Positions 14,813 through 24,667 are shown, counted from the stretch's first letter. The stretch: DNA of 32,576 nucleotides from Bdellovibrionales bacterium RIFOXYC1_FULL_37_79 (GCA_001770015.1 MEQB01000046.1:1-32576); one strand, 5' to 3'. Made by a program: numbers and translations. The notes: generated by a model from the letters alone, not told the origin.

Positions 14813-17398
14813 CTACCCCAAGATCTTGCTGATGATTTCATAGGTGTTTTTGGAGATATTAGCAATTTTGGAAACCCTGTGAATCTCTCGACCCATAATC
14901 ACCCGATTTTCGGCAGGCACTCGTTTAAAATCACTAAAGAGTTTCGAGAGCGCTGAAGACATGGACGGATTAAAAGTATCAATGTCGATGATCGCATCCG
15001 CAATAAATTTATAACCAAGTCCATTTGGATGATGAAAATGAATATAGTTTCTGCCAAATGTCCTATGAATGGCCCGGATCATGTTGGGTACGGTCTTATC
15101 ATAATCTTTTGAAGTGATAATTTTATTGAGCCTGGAAAGCGTATCTTTATTGGGAGAAGAAGCCAAGGCCCCCAACCACTTCATCAAGACCAGCTGATTG
15201 GACCCCCATCTCTGGTAAAAACGCTCTATGGCCTCTTGCCTTTTAGGAGCATTGGAATGCACCAGTAAATGGAAACACATATATTCTTCGGTCATATTTT
15301 GAGCTTTAATAAAATCATTAAAGCACATACTAAAAATATCTTGATCCCCAAGACTCATGAGAAAGGATAGAATTTCACTGCGCAAGTCTCTCTTGCCTAC
15401 CTGACTTGGAATAAACTGATACTCCTGCGTATCTTTTAGCTGTGCATACATACCAAGCAAAGTCTCCCTATGCTTGGCAGCCAAGGTCTTTTTAAGTTTA
15501 TCCAATCCCTCAAACACCTCTTGATAGGGAACAATATCCAACCTCTGGTGAATATAACTCTCCGAGGGAAGTGAGATCAGTAAAGCCTTGGTAGCTGGAT
15601 CAACTCTCCTGTCTTTTAAAACTTCTCCCCAGGCATCAAGGTAATCATCTGCCAACACCGAATTTTTATTTTGCAAATATTCCATGACCGCATCTGCCGC
15701 AAGCTTGCGCCCTATCTCGTAGCGGGAAAAGGCATTGCTATCTAGTTTATACAGATTATAGGCATCACTCCCTGAATAATCATAGTGACTGATAACCGGG
15801 GCAGAAAAATCACGGTTTAGGGACAGATAAGGTTTCCTCAAAATATCTCTAAACACAAATTCACTGACTTCAGCTTTTATTTCCAGACAGTTATTTTTGA
15901 CAGCATAATCCTCACCTGATTCATTCACCAGTCCGATCTTATAGGGCATATGATAAGGAGTCTTGCCATCATTTAAGAGTTGTTTGATGGTAATTTTATA
16001 TTCATGTTTCTGCTCATCATAATCAGATTTGATTTCCAACTTGGGAGTACCTGCCTGATGATACCAGGTTTTTTCAAACTGTGAAAAATCATAGTTGTGG
16101 TTTGCCACACTCATGGCATGAATAAAATCGCTGGTGGTGACTGCCTGGCCGTCAAACAGTTCAAAATATTTATCCATTCCCTTTCTGAATCCATCCTTAG
16201 AAAGCATAGTATGAACCATGCGGATCACTTCCGCCCCCTTGTCGTAAACCGTGGGTGTATAAAAATTATTAATCTCAATATAAGAGGAAGGCTTGATCGG
16301 GTGTCTGGTCGGTCCCTGATCTTCGGGAAATTGCAATTCCCGCAAAGCCTCGACATCTTGAATCCGCTGCACTCCCCGGGCATTCATATCCGAAGAAAAT
16401 TCCTGGTCTCTAAAAACCGTAAGTCCTTCTTTAAGGGTTAATTGGAACCAATCCCTGCAAGTAATCCGGTTTCCTGTGTAGTTATGAAAATATTCATGCC
16501 CCACCACTCCTTCAATTCGTTGAAACTGAAGATCGGTGGCGGTCTTGGCATCGGCCAGCACCAGTGCCGAATTAAAAATATTCAGTCCTTTATTTTCCAT
16601 GGCACCCATATTAAAGGAGTCAACCGCTACAATCATGAAAATATCAAGGTCGTATTCCAGCCCAAAAGTCTCCTCATCCCATCGCATGGCCTTTTTCAAG
16701 GATTCCAGTGCAAAGAAACAACGATCTTCGTTTCCTTTATCGCAGTAAATTCTAAGATCTATTAACCTATTTGATCTGGTTTGATACTCTCCCTTGATCA
16801 TTCCGAGATCTCCGGCCACCAGCGCATACAGATAGGAAGGCTTATAAAAAGGATCAAACCAGACCGCATAATGTAAACCATTATCCAAATCACCACTGTC
16901 AATGAGATTACCGTTACTTAAAAGCACTGGATAAAGTTTTTTATCAGCGATAATTTTGGTGGTGAATTTCGCCATGACATCCGGCCTGTCAATATAATAA
17001 GTGATCCTTCTAAAACCCTCCGGTTCATTTTGCGTACAAAACAGGTCACCGGACTTATATAAACCTTCCAAGGTTTTATTTTCGATGGGATTGATAGTGT
17101 TTTCAATTTCCACCACACATTCGTCTTTTCCACTTAAAATCTTTAAATACTCATCAGTGACTTCATATTCATCATGAGATAGCACTCTTCCATCCATCGT
17201 GACCTTGACCAGGGTTAAATTATTAGCATCAAGTATGATAGGGGCATTCGCACTCTTGGTCTTTTTCTTTATAGTAAGCTTGGAAGAGACCAAGGTCTTG
17301 GAATCGTTTAACTCAAAGGTCAGATACACGTTATCAACGGTATAATCTGGTGCTTTATAATCACTTAATTTTTTCACTAATGCGTCTTGTATATTCAA
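14813..17398 (-). CDS. pepN: Aminopeptidase N (M1 family zinc peptidase)
   Basis: The 861-residue protein is close to the 870 of Escherichia coli PepN. It has the substrate-binding GAMEN motif (MGAMENKGLN, about 264-268), the zinc site HEYFHNYTGNR at 301-305, and the third ligand Glu in LKEGLTVFRDQEF about 19 residues later. The HPIKPSSYIEINNFYT stretch and the C-terminal helical domain are also typical. It removes N-terminal residues from peptides in the cytoplasm, useful in a protein-consuming organism. AAGGAGTT lies just before the ATG. It follows the DUF2797 gene by 30 bp, so both form one leftward operon. A degraded partial duplicate lies at 12046-12597. Confidence 0.96.
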   Translation of the reverse strand: MNIQDALVKKLSDYKAPDYTVDNVYLTFELNDSKTLVSSKLTIKKKTKSANAPIILDANNLTLVKVTMDGRVLSHDEYEVTDEYLKILSGKDECVVEIENTINPIENKTLEGLYKSGDLFCTQNEPEGFRRITYYIDRPDVMAKFTTKIIADKKLYPVLLSNGNLIDSGDLDNGLHYAVWFDPFYKPSYLYALVAGDLGMIKGEYQTRSNRLIDLRIYCDKGNEDRCFFALESLKKAMRWDEETFGLEYDLDIFMIVAVDSFNMGAMENKGLNIFNSALVLADAKTATDLQFQRIEGVVGHEYFHNYTGNRITCRDWFQLTLKEGLTVFRDQEFSSDMNARGVQRIQDVEALRELQFPEDQGPTRHPIKPSSYIEINNFYTPTVYDKGAEVIRMVHTMLSKDGFRKGMDKYFELFDGQAVTTSDFIHAMSVANHNYDFSQFEKTWYHQAGTPKLEIKSDYDEQKHEYKITIKQLLNDGKTPYHMPYKIGLVNESGEDYAVKNNCLEIKAEVSEFVFRDILRKPYLSLNRDFSAPVISHYDYSGSDAYNLYKLDSNAFSRYEIGRKLAADAVMEYLQNKNSVLADDYLDAWGEVLKDRRVDPATKALLISLPSESYIHQRLDIVPYQEVFEGLDKLKKTLAAKHRETLLGMYAQLKDTQEYQFIPSQVGKRDLRSEILSFLMSLGDQDIFSMCFNDFIKAQNMTEEYMCFHLLVHSNAPKRQEAIERFYQRWGSNQLVLMKWLGALASSPNKDTLSRLNKIITSKDYDKTVPNMIRAIHRTFGRNYIHFHHPNGLGYKFIADAIIDIDTFNPSMSSALSKLFSDFKRVPAENRVIMGREIHRVSKIANISKNTYEIISKILG

Positions 17399-17428
17399 AG
17401 CTTTAACTCCTTAAATTCTGTTTCAATT

Positions 17429-18241
17429 CTACCTAAGTTCTATATGATAACCACCATGGTTTCGAATATTAATAACACCAGTATCCAAGATTAAATACTG
17501 CCCCTTGATCCCCATCAGTATTCCCTCTATCAGATTGACCTTGTCCAAATTAAACGATGACACTTTATCTGGGTAGGATAAAATTGGATATTGAAATTCA
17601 TAGATTTGCTGATCTTCCAATAACTCAATATCATCGGGTGTAAACGACTCTTCTAATTCATCCAAATTCTTTCCGCAAGTAAAAAACAACTGCTTTTTTA
17701 AGTTTAAATAATTAACCGGTTCGGGAACACCTTTTAACATATTTCGCCAATTGGTTTTATCATCCATCATGGAAGCAAAAAGCTTCTCAATCATACCAGC
17801 TTCCCTCCTATTTTTAGTTTTTATTATTGGAAGAGCTGTGTGAGCACCTTGATCAATAAAACGGGTGGGAATTTGAGTCAGCCGAGTGACCCCCACCTTC
17901 AAACCGGAGGTATTGGCAAGGTAAACGATATGGGGTTTCATACAATGCTCTTCCCCCCAAGAAGGCTCCCGACAAGTGCCCAGGTGATAATGACAAAGAT
18001 GAGGTGAAACAATACACTGGTCATTTTGGGCCAGGGTTTGAAAACATTGATAACAATATCCACTTGAATAGGTTTTTTTTATGAGCGTATTACAGTGCAA
18101 GCAAGTGATTTGGTGCTTAAAAGTAATTTTGATTTTTCTTCCAATAAAATCATTGAGCAAAAAAGCTTGGTCCGCAGGCCCCAAATAATATTGAACAGGA
18201 GTAGCATGCTCGGTTATCATCTTGCTAAGTCTAAAATCCAT
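17429..18241 (-). CDS. DUF2797 family protein with zinc-binding Cys pairs
   Basis: The protein (270 residues from the ATG at 18241) carries CLHCN and CYQCF, two CxxC pairs that form a zinc knuckle, then CHYHLGTCREPSWGEEHC with more Cys/His. Next comes HIVYLANTSGLKVGVTR, a strand pattern like the core of GIY-YIG nucleases, the hallmark of DUF2797. I chose the ATG at 18241 because GAGGA stands 9 bases before it; a GTG at 18259 would include that ribosome site in the coding region. The function of the family is unknown; nucleic-acid binding is plausible. It is the first gene of the operon with pepN. Confidence 0.82.
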   Translation of the reverse strand: MDFRLSKMITEHATPVQYYLGPADQAFLLNDFIGRKIKITFKHQITCLHCNTLIKKTYSSGYCYQCFQTLAQNDQCIVSPHLCHYHLGTCREPSWGEEHCMKPHIVYLANTSGLKVGVTRLTQIPTRFIDQGAHTALPIIKTKNRREAGMIEKLFASMMDDKTNWRNMLKGVPEPVNYLNLKKQLFFTCGKNLDELEESFTPDDIELLEDQQIYEFQYPILSYPDKVSSFNLDKVNLIEGILMGIKGQYLILDTGVINIRNHGGYHIELR

Positions 18242-18369
18242 AGAACACATTCCTCTCACTTTAAATCATTTTAGTAAACCAAGCATGAATTTGCTTGTAC
18301 TTTGCAATTTTTTTAAATGGATATTAAACTATATTAAGGTGATAAATACTTTTTAAATATGTTTTATTT

Positions 18370-19104
18370 ATGATTTATTCTAACGACAAACATTTTTTCA
18401 ATAAAATAAATAATCAGGAAAGAGAGGAACTCTTAAATCATTTAGGAAACACCTCCTGCGATATCTTTCTCTGGCTCAAAAATGAACCGGAGAACCTGGA
18501 ACAATTTAAATCGGTGGGGATTCTTTCTGATAAAAGAATCTGTCTTGAAATCAGTGGCTCCCTGCTAAAAAAAATCACTTCCTCCACCCTGGTCAATAAA
18601 ACCATTTTAATTAAATTTAATATTAAAAATTATTTTTATTTTTCTACCGGTCACCTGTCCAGCGGCGCAGACAATCGCTACTACCTGCTCGTGGGAAGCC
18701 CTATTTTCAGACACGAACAAAGAAAAGATTTTAGAATTGAGGCCAGCCGTTTGCACCGAATTCAATTTAAAGTCGATGATGAAGTTTTTGAAGGTCTCGA
18801 TGTCTCTGCAGGCGGCATAAGCTTTAAAGCAAAAATCAAAAATAACGATCGCTTTAAACCAGGTAACAATTATCCCGGATGCAAATTAAGAATTAATCAA
18901 TTCCAGTGTAATATCCGGTCCGCTAAAGTGGTTAAAACTTTTGAAAAAATTTACAAAGACAAAACCGATGGTAAAAATTATAAATTTCTTACGGTTTGTC
19001 TTCAATTTCATGGCCTGACCGAAGAAGAAGAAAATGCCTTGGCTTCCTTTATACTAAATGAAGCCAGAGGCATTATGCTGGCAAAGAAGTTTTTGAGCAA
19101 GTAA
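18370..19104 (+). CDS. YcgR-like PilZ domain protein (c-di-GMP receptor)
   Basis: The 244-residue protein has a YcgR-type N-terminal beta domain (about 30-115), then a PilZ domain opened by RKDFR (RxxxR motif, about 119-123) and LDVSAGGISF (D-x-S-x-x-G). These are the two c-di-GMP contact motifs, and both are intact. YcgR-like proteins act on flagellar motors or other surface machinery when c-di-GMP binds. The gene is divergent from the DUF2797-pepN operon and stands alone. The ligand call is strong; the target is unknown. Confidence 0.88.
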   Translation: MIYSNDKHFFNKINNQEREELLNHLGNTSCDIFLWLKNEPENLEQFKSVGILSDKRICLEISGSLLKKITSSTLVNKTILIKFNIKNYFYFSTGHLSSGADNRYYLLVGSPIFRHEQRKDFRIEASRLHRIQFKVDDEVFEGLDVSAGGISFKAKIKNNDRFKPGNNYPGCKLRINQFQCNIRSAKVVKTFEKIYKDKTDGKNYKFLTVCLQFHGLTEEEENALASFILNEARGIMLAKKFLSK

Positions 19105-19194
19105 GAACGCCTATGAAACTAAGTTAGAAATAAATATTTTTTATTTATAAAAAAAATGAACTATTATTAATTTTTCATTAATCGACCATTCAAG

Positions 19195-19241
19195 TTGACT
19201 ATACTCCATAGAAAATGATAAATTGACACGCTATATATAAT
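19195..19241 (+). promoter_or_regulatory. Promoter-like sequences upstream of spt
   Basis: TTGACT (19195-19200) stands 16 bp before GATAAA (19217-19222). A perfect TATAAT is at 19236-19241 without a matching -35. Either could drive spt-cerR. The spt ATG at 19297 has only a weak ribosome site. Confidence 0.3.
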
Positions 19242-19296
19242 AAAACTTAGTAATTTTAATATTAACAACGCCTAGTGCTTAACAGAAGATGTAAGA

Positions 19297-20496
19297 ATGT
19301 TAGAATCATTTGTTAATAACAAGTTAATTCAGAAAAAAAACATGTTAATTCAAAGTAATCTTTATCCCTTTTTCAGAGCGATCGGAGATACTGTTGGTTC
19401 CAAGGTTTATATAAAAAACCAAAAACAGATAATGATTGGATCCAATAATTATCTGGGACTGACTCATCATCCATACGTCAAAGAAAAGGCCATCAAGGCC
19501 ATCGAACAATTTGGCACTGGATGTACGGGCTCTCGCTTTTTAAATGGCAATCTGGAAATGCATGAAGAACTGGAAGAAAAACTGGCCAAGTTCATAGGCC
19601 ACAAAGCGGCTTTGATTTTTTCCACTGGCATGCAAGCCAACCTTGGCGCTATCTCATGTATTGCAGGTCCCCGTGATTGCATTATCTCGGATTTGGAAAA
19701 TCACGCTTCCATCATAGATGGCACCAGACTGGCATACGGCACCGTCTTTAAATACAAACACAGCAATATGAATTGCCTCGAAGAAGTTCTGCAAAACGTC
19801 CAAGAAAAATACCAACGCAAAATAATTATTACGGATGGTGTTTTTTCCATGACCGGAACCATAGCCAACTTAACTAAAATAGTTGAACTGGCAAAAAAAT
19901 ATGGGGCCTTGGTCTATGTGGATGATGCCCACGGACTCGGAGTGCTGGGCCATCAGGGTAAAGGTACGATTAATCACTTTGCAGTGACCTCCGATGTACA
20001 CATCAATATGGGCACCTTCTCCAAGTCCTTTGCTTCGATCGGCGGATTTATTTCCGGCTCCAAAGAAGTCGTAGATTTTATCAAACATTCCGCCAGATCA
20101 TTTATTTTTTCGGCATCCATGCCGCCGGCAGCAGTTGCCACCGTTGCTGCTTGTATCGATGTAGTCACCACAGACCCTAGCGTACTTTCCAATTTATGGA
20201 GTAACGTCAATTTTATGAGACATGGCTATAAGGAGATTGGCCTTTATACTTATAACTCCGAAACCCCCATCATTCCTATTTATGTGGGAGATGATCTGAA
20301 AGCTTTGCAAGTCTCCAGCTACCTGACAGGGAAAGGGATTTTTTCCACACCAGTAATAGCACCCGCGGTAAAAGAAGGAGAGGCCCTCATTCGCACCAGC
20401 TATATGGCAACTCACGAAAAAGAAGATCTTGCCAAAGTTTTGGAAGTTTTTAGCGATGCCAAAAGACTATTTGAACTTCCCTCCATTTTTAATTAA
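19297..20496 (+). CDS. spt: Serine palmitoyltransferase-like alpha-oxoamine synthase
   Basis: This is a PLP enzyme of 399 residues, fold type I. It has the PLP-stacking His in DLENHASIIDG, the Asp/His of VDDAHGLGVLG, and the Schiff-base Lys243 in GTFSKSFASIGGFI. The wording of that last motif is closer to bacterial serine palmitoyltransferases than to BioF or Kbl. It would condense serine with an acyl thioester to 3-ketosphinganine, the first step to sphingolipids. An NAD(P)-dependent epimerase-like reductase gene follows after 6 bp, as expected for the CerR step. BioF is the main alternative, but no biotin genes are near. Sphingolipids are established in Bacteriovorax stolpii. Confidence 0.82.
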   Translation: MLESFVNNKLIQKKNMLIQSNLYPFFRAIGDTVGSKVYIKNQKQIMIGSNNYLGLTHHPYVKEKAIKAIEQFGTGCTGSRFLNGNLEMHEELEEKLAKFIGHKAALIFSTGMQANLGAISCIAGPRDCIISDLENHASIIDGTRLAYGTVFKYKHSNMNCLEEVLQNVQEKYQRKIIITDGVFSMTGTIANLTKIVELAKKYGALVYVDDAHGLGVLGHQGKGTINHFAVTSDVHINMGTFSKSFASIGGFISGSKEVVDFIKHSARSFIFSASMPPAAVATVAACIDVVTTDPSVLSNLWSNVNFMRHGYKEIGLYTYNSETPIIPIYVGDDLKALQVSSYLTGKGIFSTPVIAPAVKEGEALIRTSYMATHEKEDLAKVLEVFSDAKRLFELPSIFN

Positions 20497-20502
20497 AAAA
20501 TA

Positions 20503-21501
20503 ATGAAAATTTTAATCACAGGTGCCACCGGTTTTGTGGGATCTCACCTGGTTGATCACTTCGTATCCGACGGGCACGAGGTTTACGCGCTTTTTAGAAG
20601 TGAAACCAAATTACATGAGTTCTCAATCAAAGGAATACCTATTAAAGGAGATTTTTCCAACTTTGCGTGGCTCAATCAACTGCCCACCGATTTGGAGGCC
20701 GTCATTCACACCGCCGGACTCGTCCATGCCAGCGACACCGATGATTTTTACAAAATAAATGTGAACGCTACGGTGGATCTTATCAATCAACTTAAAGATA
20801 AATATTCCCATCTTATTTTTGGATTAATTTCATCTCAAGCGGCTTCTGGCCCCAGTCTTAAGGTCACAGGTAAAGACGAACAGGCCAAAGACCTGCCCGT
20901 TAGCCATTACGGAAAATCCAAACTTCTCGCAGAAAATAAATTAACCAAGCTCTCACCCCATACTTGGAAAACTTTCATCATCAGGCCCCCCATGGTTATT
21001 GGCCCGCGGGATTTTGCCATGCTTTCCGTTTTTAAAATTGTCAAAACCGGACTGGTTCCTGTGGTCGGCAACCCCGATCAAAAAATCTACAGTTTTGTTT
21101 CCATTTTTGATCTGGTTAAAGGCATCACCGCTGCCACCTATCAAATCCAAAAAAGCAACCGTCAAATTTTTTATATTGCCCATCCCCAACCGGTTTCTTA
21201 TCGAACGATCATTTCTGCCATCAGAAGAGTCATGACGATCCAAAACCAACCATGGTTTTTGTTTGTGAGGATGCCATCTTGGATACTGCTGGTCATCGCT
21301 TATCTGTTACAACTTATCAAATATTTTTTTCCTCCCTTTGATCCTCTACTTACTCCTGATAAAATCAAAGAAATTATTCCAAACCAATGGGTCGTTACCA
21401 GTAATAAATCCATGGAATGGTTACAAATAAATTATAACTGTGATCTGGAGACCGCCATTAGACTGACTTATGAGGATTATAAGGGAAGAAGTTGGTTATA
21501 A
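20503..21501 (+). CDS. cerR: Extended SDR, probable 3-ketosphinganine reductase (CerR-like)
   Basis: The 332-residue extended SDR begins MKILITGATGFVGSHL (Rossmann GxxGxxG) and has YGKSK as the catalytic Tyr/Lys. A hydrophobic stretch near residues 258-275 (SWILLVIAYLLQLIKYFF) suggests membrane association, useful for a lipid substrate. In Caulobacter the 3-ketosphinganine reductase CerR is an epimerase-like SDR of this kind. Its position 6 bp behind the serine palmitoyltransferase gene supports that role. A sugar epimerase or dehydratase is possible by family alone. The 3' end overlaps the convergent tapT gene by 25 bp. Confidence 0.72.
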   Translation: MKILITGATGFVGSHLVDHFVSDGHEVYALFRSETKLHEFSIKGIPIKGDFSNFAWLNQLPTDLEAVIHTAGLVHASDTDDFYKINVNATVDLINQLKDKYSHLIFGLISSQAASGPSLKVTGKDEQAKDLPVSHYGKSKLLAENKLTKLSPHTWKTFIIRPPMVIGPRDFAMLSVFKIVKTGLVPVVGNPDQKIYSFVSIFDLVKGITAATYQIQKSNRQIFYIAHPQPVSYRTIISAIRRVMTIQNQPWFLFVRMPSWILLVIAYLLQLIKYFFPPFDPLLTPDKIKEIIPNQWVVTSNKSMEWLQINYNCDLETAIRLTYEDYKGRSWL

Positions 21502-22094
21502 CCTCGTCTAACCAAATCAGTCCGATATACCATGGTTTTTAATATTTCCATCAAATACCAGAATGGTTGCTCCCCTTCAAGCTCCTTAAGCGCATAGCTG
21601 ATCGCCTCCAGCGTACAAAGTGCACCGGGAAAGGGTTCTTGCCTGAGTGAGTAAATCGAATCGTAATTTTCTTTTAAGCACACGGACTGGACCGACGCAA
21701 ATCCTTTTTCCCTCATCTTCACTTTCTTGGCCTGATGCCAGTTTCCGTCTGGAACGATTAACTGTACCGGTTTATCAAACTGACTTACCAAGGTTTTGGT
21801 TAATGGCAAGGCACCTGCTTCAGGAAACAAAAATAGTGGGATATATTCATCAGATAAAACTGCCGCCGCCTCGAAATGATGATTTACTTCTCCCCTTATA
21901 AAGAGGGAACAATTATCAAGGGCCTGTTTGGTGATCCAGGCCGTATTACTGGGCAGCTTGCGCTCAGAAACATGCATAACGATAGACACTTTGGTTTTTA
22001 AATGCAAACGAGAAAAATGATCACAAAAACAAAAATTTTTATGAATCTTGCAACCCGAACATCTATCCTCTATACCGGCCCGTATTCTTACCAT
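21477..22094 (-). CDS. tapT: DTW-domain tRNA-uridine aminocarboxypropyltransferase
   Basis: The protein has the N-terminal Cys cluster CSGCKIHKNFCFCD, typical of the DTW family, then LFPEAGALPL and the signature VPDGNWHQAKK. The classical D-x-T-W has Asn in place of Thr here. The family makes acp3U in tRNA from S-adenosylmethionine (TapT/YfiP and the eukaryotic DTWDs). Length (205 residues) fits. I chose the ATG at 22094 (MVRIRAGIEDR), just after the stop of the PAP2 gene (22097-22099), over a start 15 bp upstream that would overlap it. Confidence 0.82.
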   Translation of the reverse strand: MVRIRAGIEDRCSGCKIHKNFCFCDHFSRLHLKTKVSIVMHVSERKLPSNTAWITKQALDNCSLFIRGEVNHHFEAAAVLSDEYIPLFLFPEAGALPLTKTLVSQFDKPVQLIVPDGNWHQAKKVKMREKGFASVQSVCLKENYDSIYSLRQEPFPGALCTLEAISYALKELEGEQPFWYLMEILKTMVYRTDLVRRGYNQLLPL

Positions 22095-22096
22095 AA

Positions 22097-22894
22097 CTAA
22101 AAATACCAAGTCAGGCGTGGTCCTATGACTGAGTGGTAATAAGTCACTCCCACCGCTACATCATGTTGCCAGATCCATTTATAAAAAGGGTGATTATCCT
22201 TATAGTGATTTGCCTTTCTAACTCCTTCAGAAGCAAAAGCTGCCAGAAAGAAGGAACCCACCACATCGCTCATAGTATGTTTGCCTGACTTAATCCTTTC
22301 CTTGGAGGCAAAATAAAACATGGTCCCGGTGGGCAGCAAGGTCCACGGGCCATAAAATTGAAACGTCTTAAATAGCAAGGTTGCGTATGGCACCACATGC
22401 CCTGACGGAAAAGACGAATCTCCTCTGAATTTGGTTTCCCATGGGGACAAATCGGACTGATCCGGGCGCTCATGAATCTGGACAAAACTGATCAACGCCG
22501 ATTCTGCAAGCGTCAGGTATACGGATGAGGTATATTCCAAAGCAAAATTAAAAAGTTTATTATCATCCAGTTGACGGCTGAGTGAATAGCTCACTATCGG
22601 AATGACCGGAAAGGTTAATACAATCCCCATATCGCTGATCAGCTCCTCGTGTTTCCTAATTTTTTTTTGTTTAAAAAGTGCGGTATATCTGGCATCGTGA
22701 TCAAAACTATGCCACAGAGAGGGAACCGCCGCCACCCCATAGTAAACATTTTCTCTTGTTGCAAATTGCTGATAAGAAGATGCTAACATCAATTTCAGAG
22801 TATAAATGGAGTCATCCACCACATCTGCCTTTTCCGCTGAATATGAGATAAAACTAAAACAGGATAGAATTACAATAAAAGATCTGACTTGCAT
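22097..22894 (-). CDS. PAP2-family phosphatase-like protein
   Basis: A signal peptide (residues 1-19, SFIVILSCFSFISYS) is followed by a PAP2 core: HERPDQSD, SSFPSGHVV (motif 2 with catalytic His), and KSGKHTMSDVVGS (motif 3, His and Asp). The first motif lacks the usual Lys seven residues before Arg, so activity may be altered. PAP2 enzymes remove phosphate from lipids such as phosphatidate or undecaprenyl diphosphate. Several hydrophobic segments fit a membrane location. It overlaps nothing but sits 2 bp before tapT, in one leftward unit. A sphingolipid-phosphate substrate is possible but only by neighbourhood. Confidence 0.78.
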   Translation of the reverse strand: MQVRSFIVILSCFSFISYSAEKADVVDDSIYTLKLMLASSYQQFATRENVYYGVAAVPSLWHSFDHDARYTALFKQKKIRKHEELISDMGIVLTFPVIPIVSYSLSRQLDDNKLFNFALEYTSSVYLTLAESALISFVQIHERPDQSDLSPWETKFRGDSSFPSGHVVPYATLLFKTFQFYGPWTLLPTGTMFYFASKERIKSGKHTMSDVVGSFFLAAFASEGVRKANHYKDNHPFYKWIWQHDVAVGVTYYHSVIGPRLTWYF

Positions 22895-23041
22895 ATATAC
22901 CCCACCAATCTTGCTGGCTTGCTAATATCGATTAAAAGAAAAAAAGTCTATGAAAATAGTTTGCTCTTTTTGATAATAAAATATATTTACGCCACCAACA
23001 CCTTTCCAAAATTAAGTTATTAAATGTAAGAAAATAGTCAT

Positions 23042-23245
23042 ATGACAACACCGAAAAACTCTTTAGAATTTAATTACGAAGACATTTTAAAAAACACGTT
23101 CTTCGACGTTTTGAAATGGAATTTAAGGCGTCGATTTTCAAAAAAAAATCAAACATATTTATTAAAACAAAATAGAAAATTTAGAATAAACGGAATCGTT
23201 GGTGCGAAAATTACTCCAATAGGAATCCATATCAGGGGCTTTTAA
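23042..23245 (+). CDS. Small hypothetical ORF, doubtful
   Basis: The 67-codon frame starts at ATG 23042. The part outside other genes (codons 1-40) is protein-like (LEFNYEDILKNTFFDVLKW), but the last 28 codons run antisense through the 3' end of the outer-membrane gene. The upstream ribosome site is weak. It could be a small gene or the head of a truncated one. I do not recognise it. Confidence 0.25.
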   Translation: MTTPKNSLEFNYEDILKNTFFDVLKWNLRRRFSKKNQTYLLKQNRKFRINGIVGAKITPIGIHIRGF

Positions 23246-24499
23246 GACCTCTAGTCCTAGCACCAGACCGATTGATTGATTATTCCAGCCAATTTCAGTT
23301 TTAACAATATTATCCTGGCGCTTAAAATCGTAGTACCACTTAACCAAAGTGCTAAAATGGTCAGTGAAACTTAAGGTTCCCCCGACTCCGACTGCATCGA
23401 TAAAACGGGATGCCTCCTGAAAAAAACTGTCCTTTTGGATGCTTTCTTTCGACAGAAGCCTTATATAGTTAAGCGAAATACTAAAAGTGTCACGGGGAAT
23501 AATCGTCGTGTAGTGCAGATACGTTTGCGCAATATAAGAAGGTCTGATGTCAAATTCATCATTTTTAACCGGCCGCTTTTGTGGTTCCACTTTCAAGGGA
23601 TCTATCGACTTAAAAACGTTATCCAGCTCGGTGTTGGCATCAATCACTTCCACCCCCAAAAAATTACTGGTAAATGAGTTCTGATAGCCGGTGAGCAGGC
23701 CATACACACCATGATAATTGACAAATGGTTGTGCGGTTACTTCGGCTGCATCAGGCAAATGCACCCGATTAAGCGGGGTCCTGGCGTTGATTCTCAATTT
23801 ATTTTCTGGTTTGTAGAGAGCATAGGTGCTGCATAAAAAATTATTATAGTCGTACGCTAGATTAAATCCTAAAGACTTTTGAAAGACCACATCACTCCAC
23901 TTGGGTTGCTCCAGCTCATACACGATCGGTCTCACTCTCCCGTAAAGATCCAGTTTAGATGGATAGGCCACTGAATCAGAAGGCGACGAAATTTTACCAT
24001 CTTTCACCTTTATACCCGGATTTAACTGAGGAACATAAAGATAGGATAAGAAAAGCGAGGTTTTTAAGTGACTCCATAAGGTTTGTTCGTAAAAAATGCC
24101 CACCAATCCCTCGGGTTGGTCATCCAGCAGATCATAGGATCTTTGAGCATTAATATGATTAAGGCCCCAAAATTGTTCATACTTGTTCCAATTAATAAGT
24201 TTTCTTCCCAGTATTAACTGATTGGAACTATTCTCCCGAATAAAGTAAATCTCGGGAGCAGAATACATAAATGCGTCCGTTGCGTAAAAATATCTGGCAC
24301 CAGCTTCAAAGTAATTGTCATTTCTTTGGGTGGGTTTTTTTGATTTGGCATCAATGCTAAGCCAATCCTTCACCCCGTTTGGATTAATAGGCCTATTAAT
24401 TGAATCTCTGAACTCATAGGAAAACTTTGAGGTGACAGACCAGGCTGCCACACTAATAAAAAAGGGGATTAAAAATAGGAGCTTTACTAGCATTATCAT
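23162..24499 (-). CDS. Outer-membrane beta-barrel protein, function unknown
   Basis: Residues 1-20 or so form a signal peptide (MLVKLLFLIPFFISVAAWS). The rest alternates polar and aromatic residues in short strands (FEAGARYFYATDAFM, LKTSLFLSYLYVPQL, DTFSISLNYIRLLS). It ends in Phe (KFSILF), the usual outer-membrane barrel signature. At 445 residues it could form a 14-18 strand barrel. It stands alone with convergent and divergent neighbours. A porin-like or adhesin-like role is possible; nothing more specific can be read. The start may be either of two nearby ATGs (24499 or 24493). Confidence 0.75.
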   Translation of the reverse strand: MIMLVKLLFLIPFFISVAAWSVTSKFSYEFRDSINRPINPNGVKDWLSIDAKSKKPTQRNDNYFEAGARYFYATDAFMYSAPEIYFIRENSSNQLILGRKLINWNKYEQFWGLNHINAQRSYDLLDDQPEGLVGIFYEQTLWSHLKTSLFLSYLYVPQLNPGIKVKDGKISSPSDSVAYPSKLDLYGRVRPIVYELEQPKWSDVVFQKSLGFNLAYDYNNFLCSTYALYKPENKLRINARTPLNRVHLPDAAEVTAQPFVNYHGVYGLLTGYQNSFTSNFLGVEVIDANTELDNVFKSIDPLKVEPQKRPVKNDEFDIRPSYIAQTYLHYTTIIPRDTFSISLNYIRLLSKESIQKDSFFQEASRFIDAVGVGGTLSFTDHFSTLVKWYYDFKRQDNIVKTEIGWNNQSIGLVLGLEVLKAPDMDSYWSNFRTNDSVYSKFSILF

Positions 24500-24667
24500 T
24501 ATTGATTTCTCAATTATCCAATAAAAAGCATCTTTTCAAGCTATATTACCACGTTCACTAAATTATTCTGAGTAAACCCCAAGGCTGGGAATAATTTATA
24601 GAGAAATTTACAGAAAGAAAATAGTCTGTTATATACAATATCTAAATATTTCAAATGGTTATAATTA

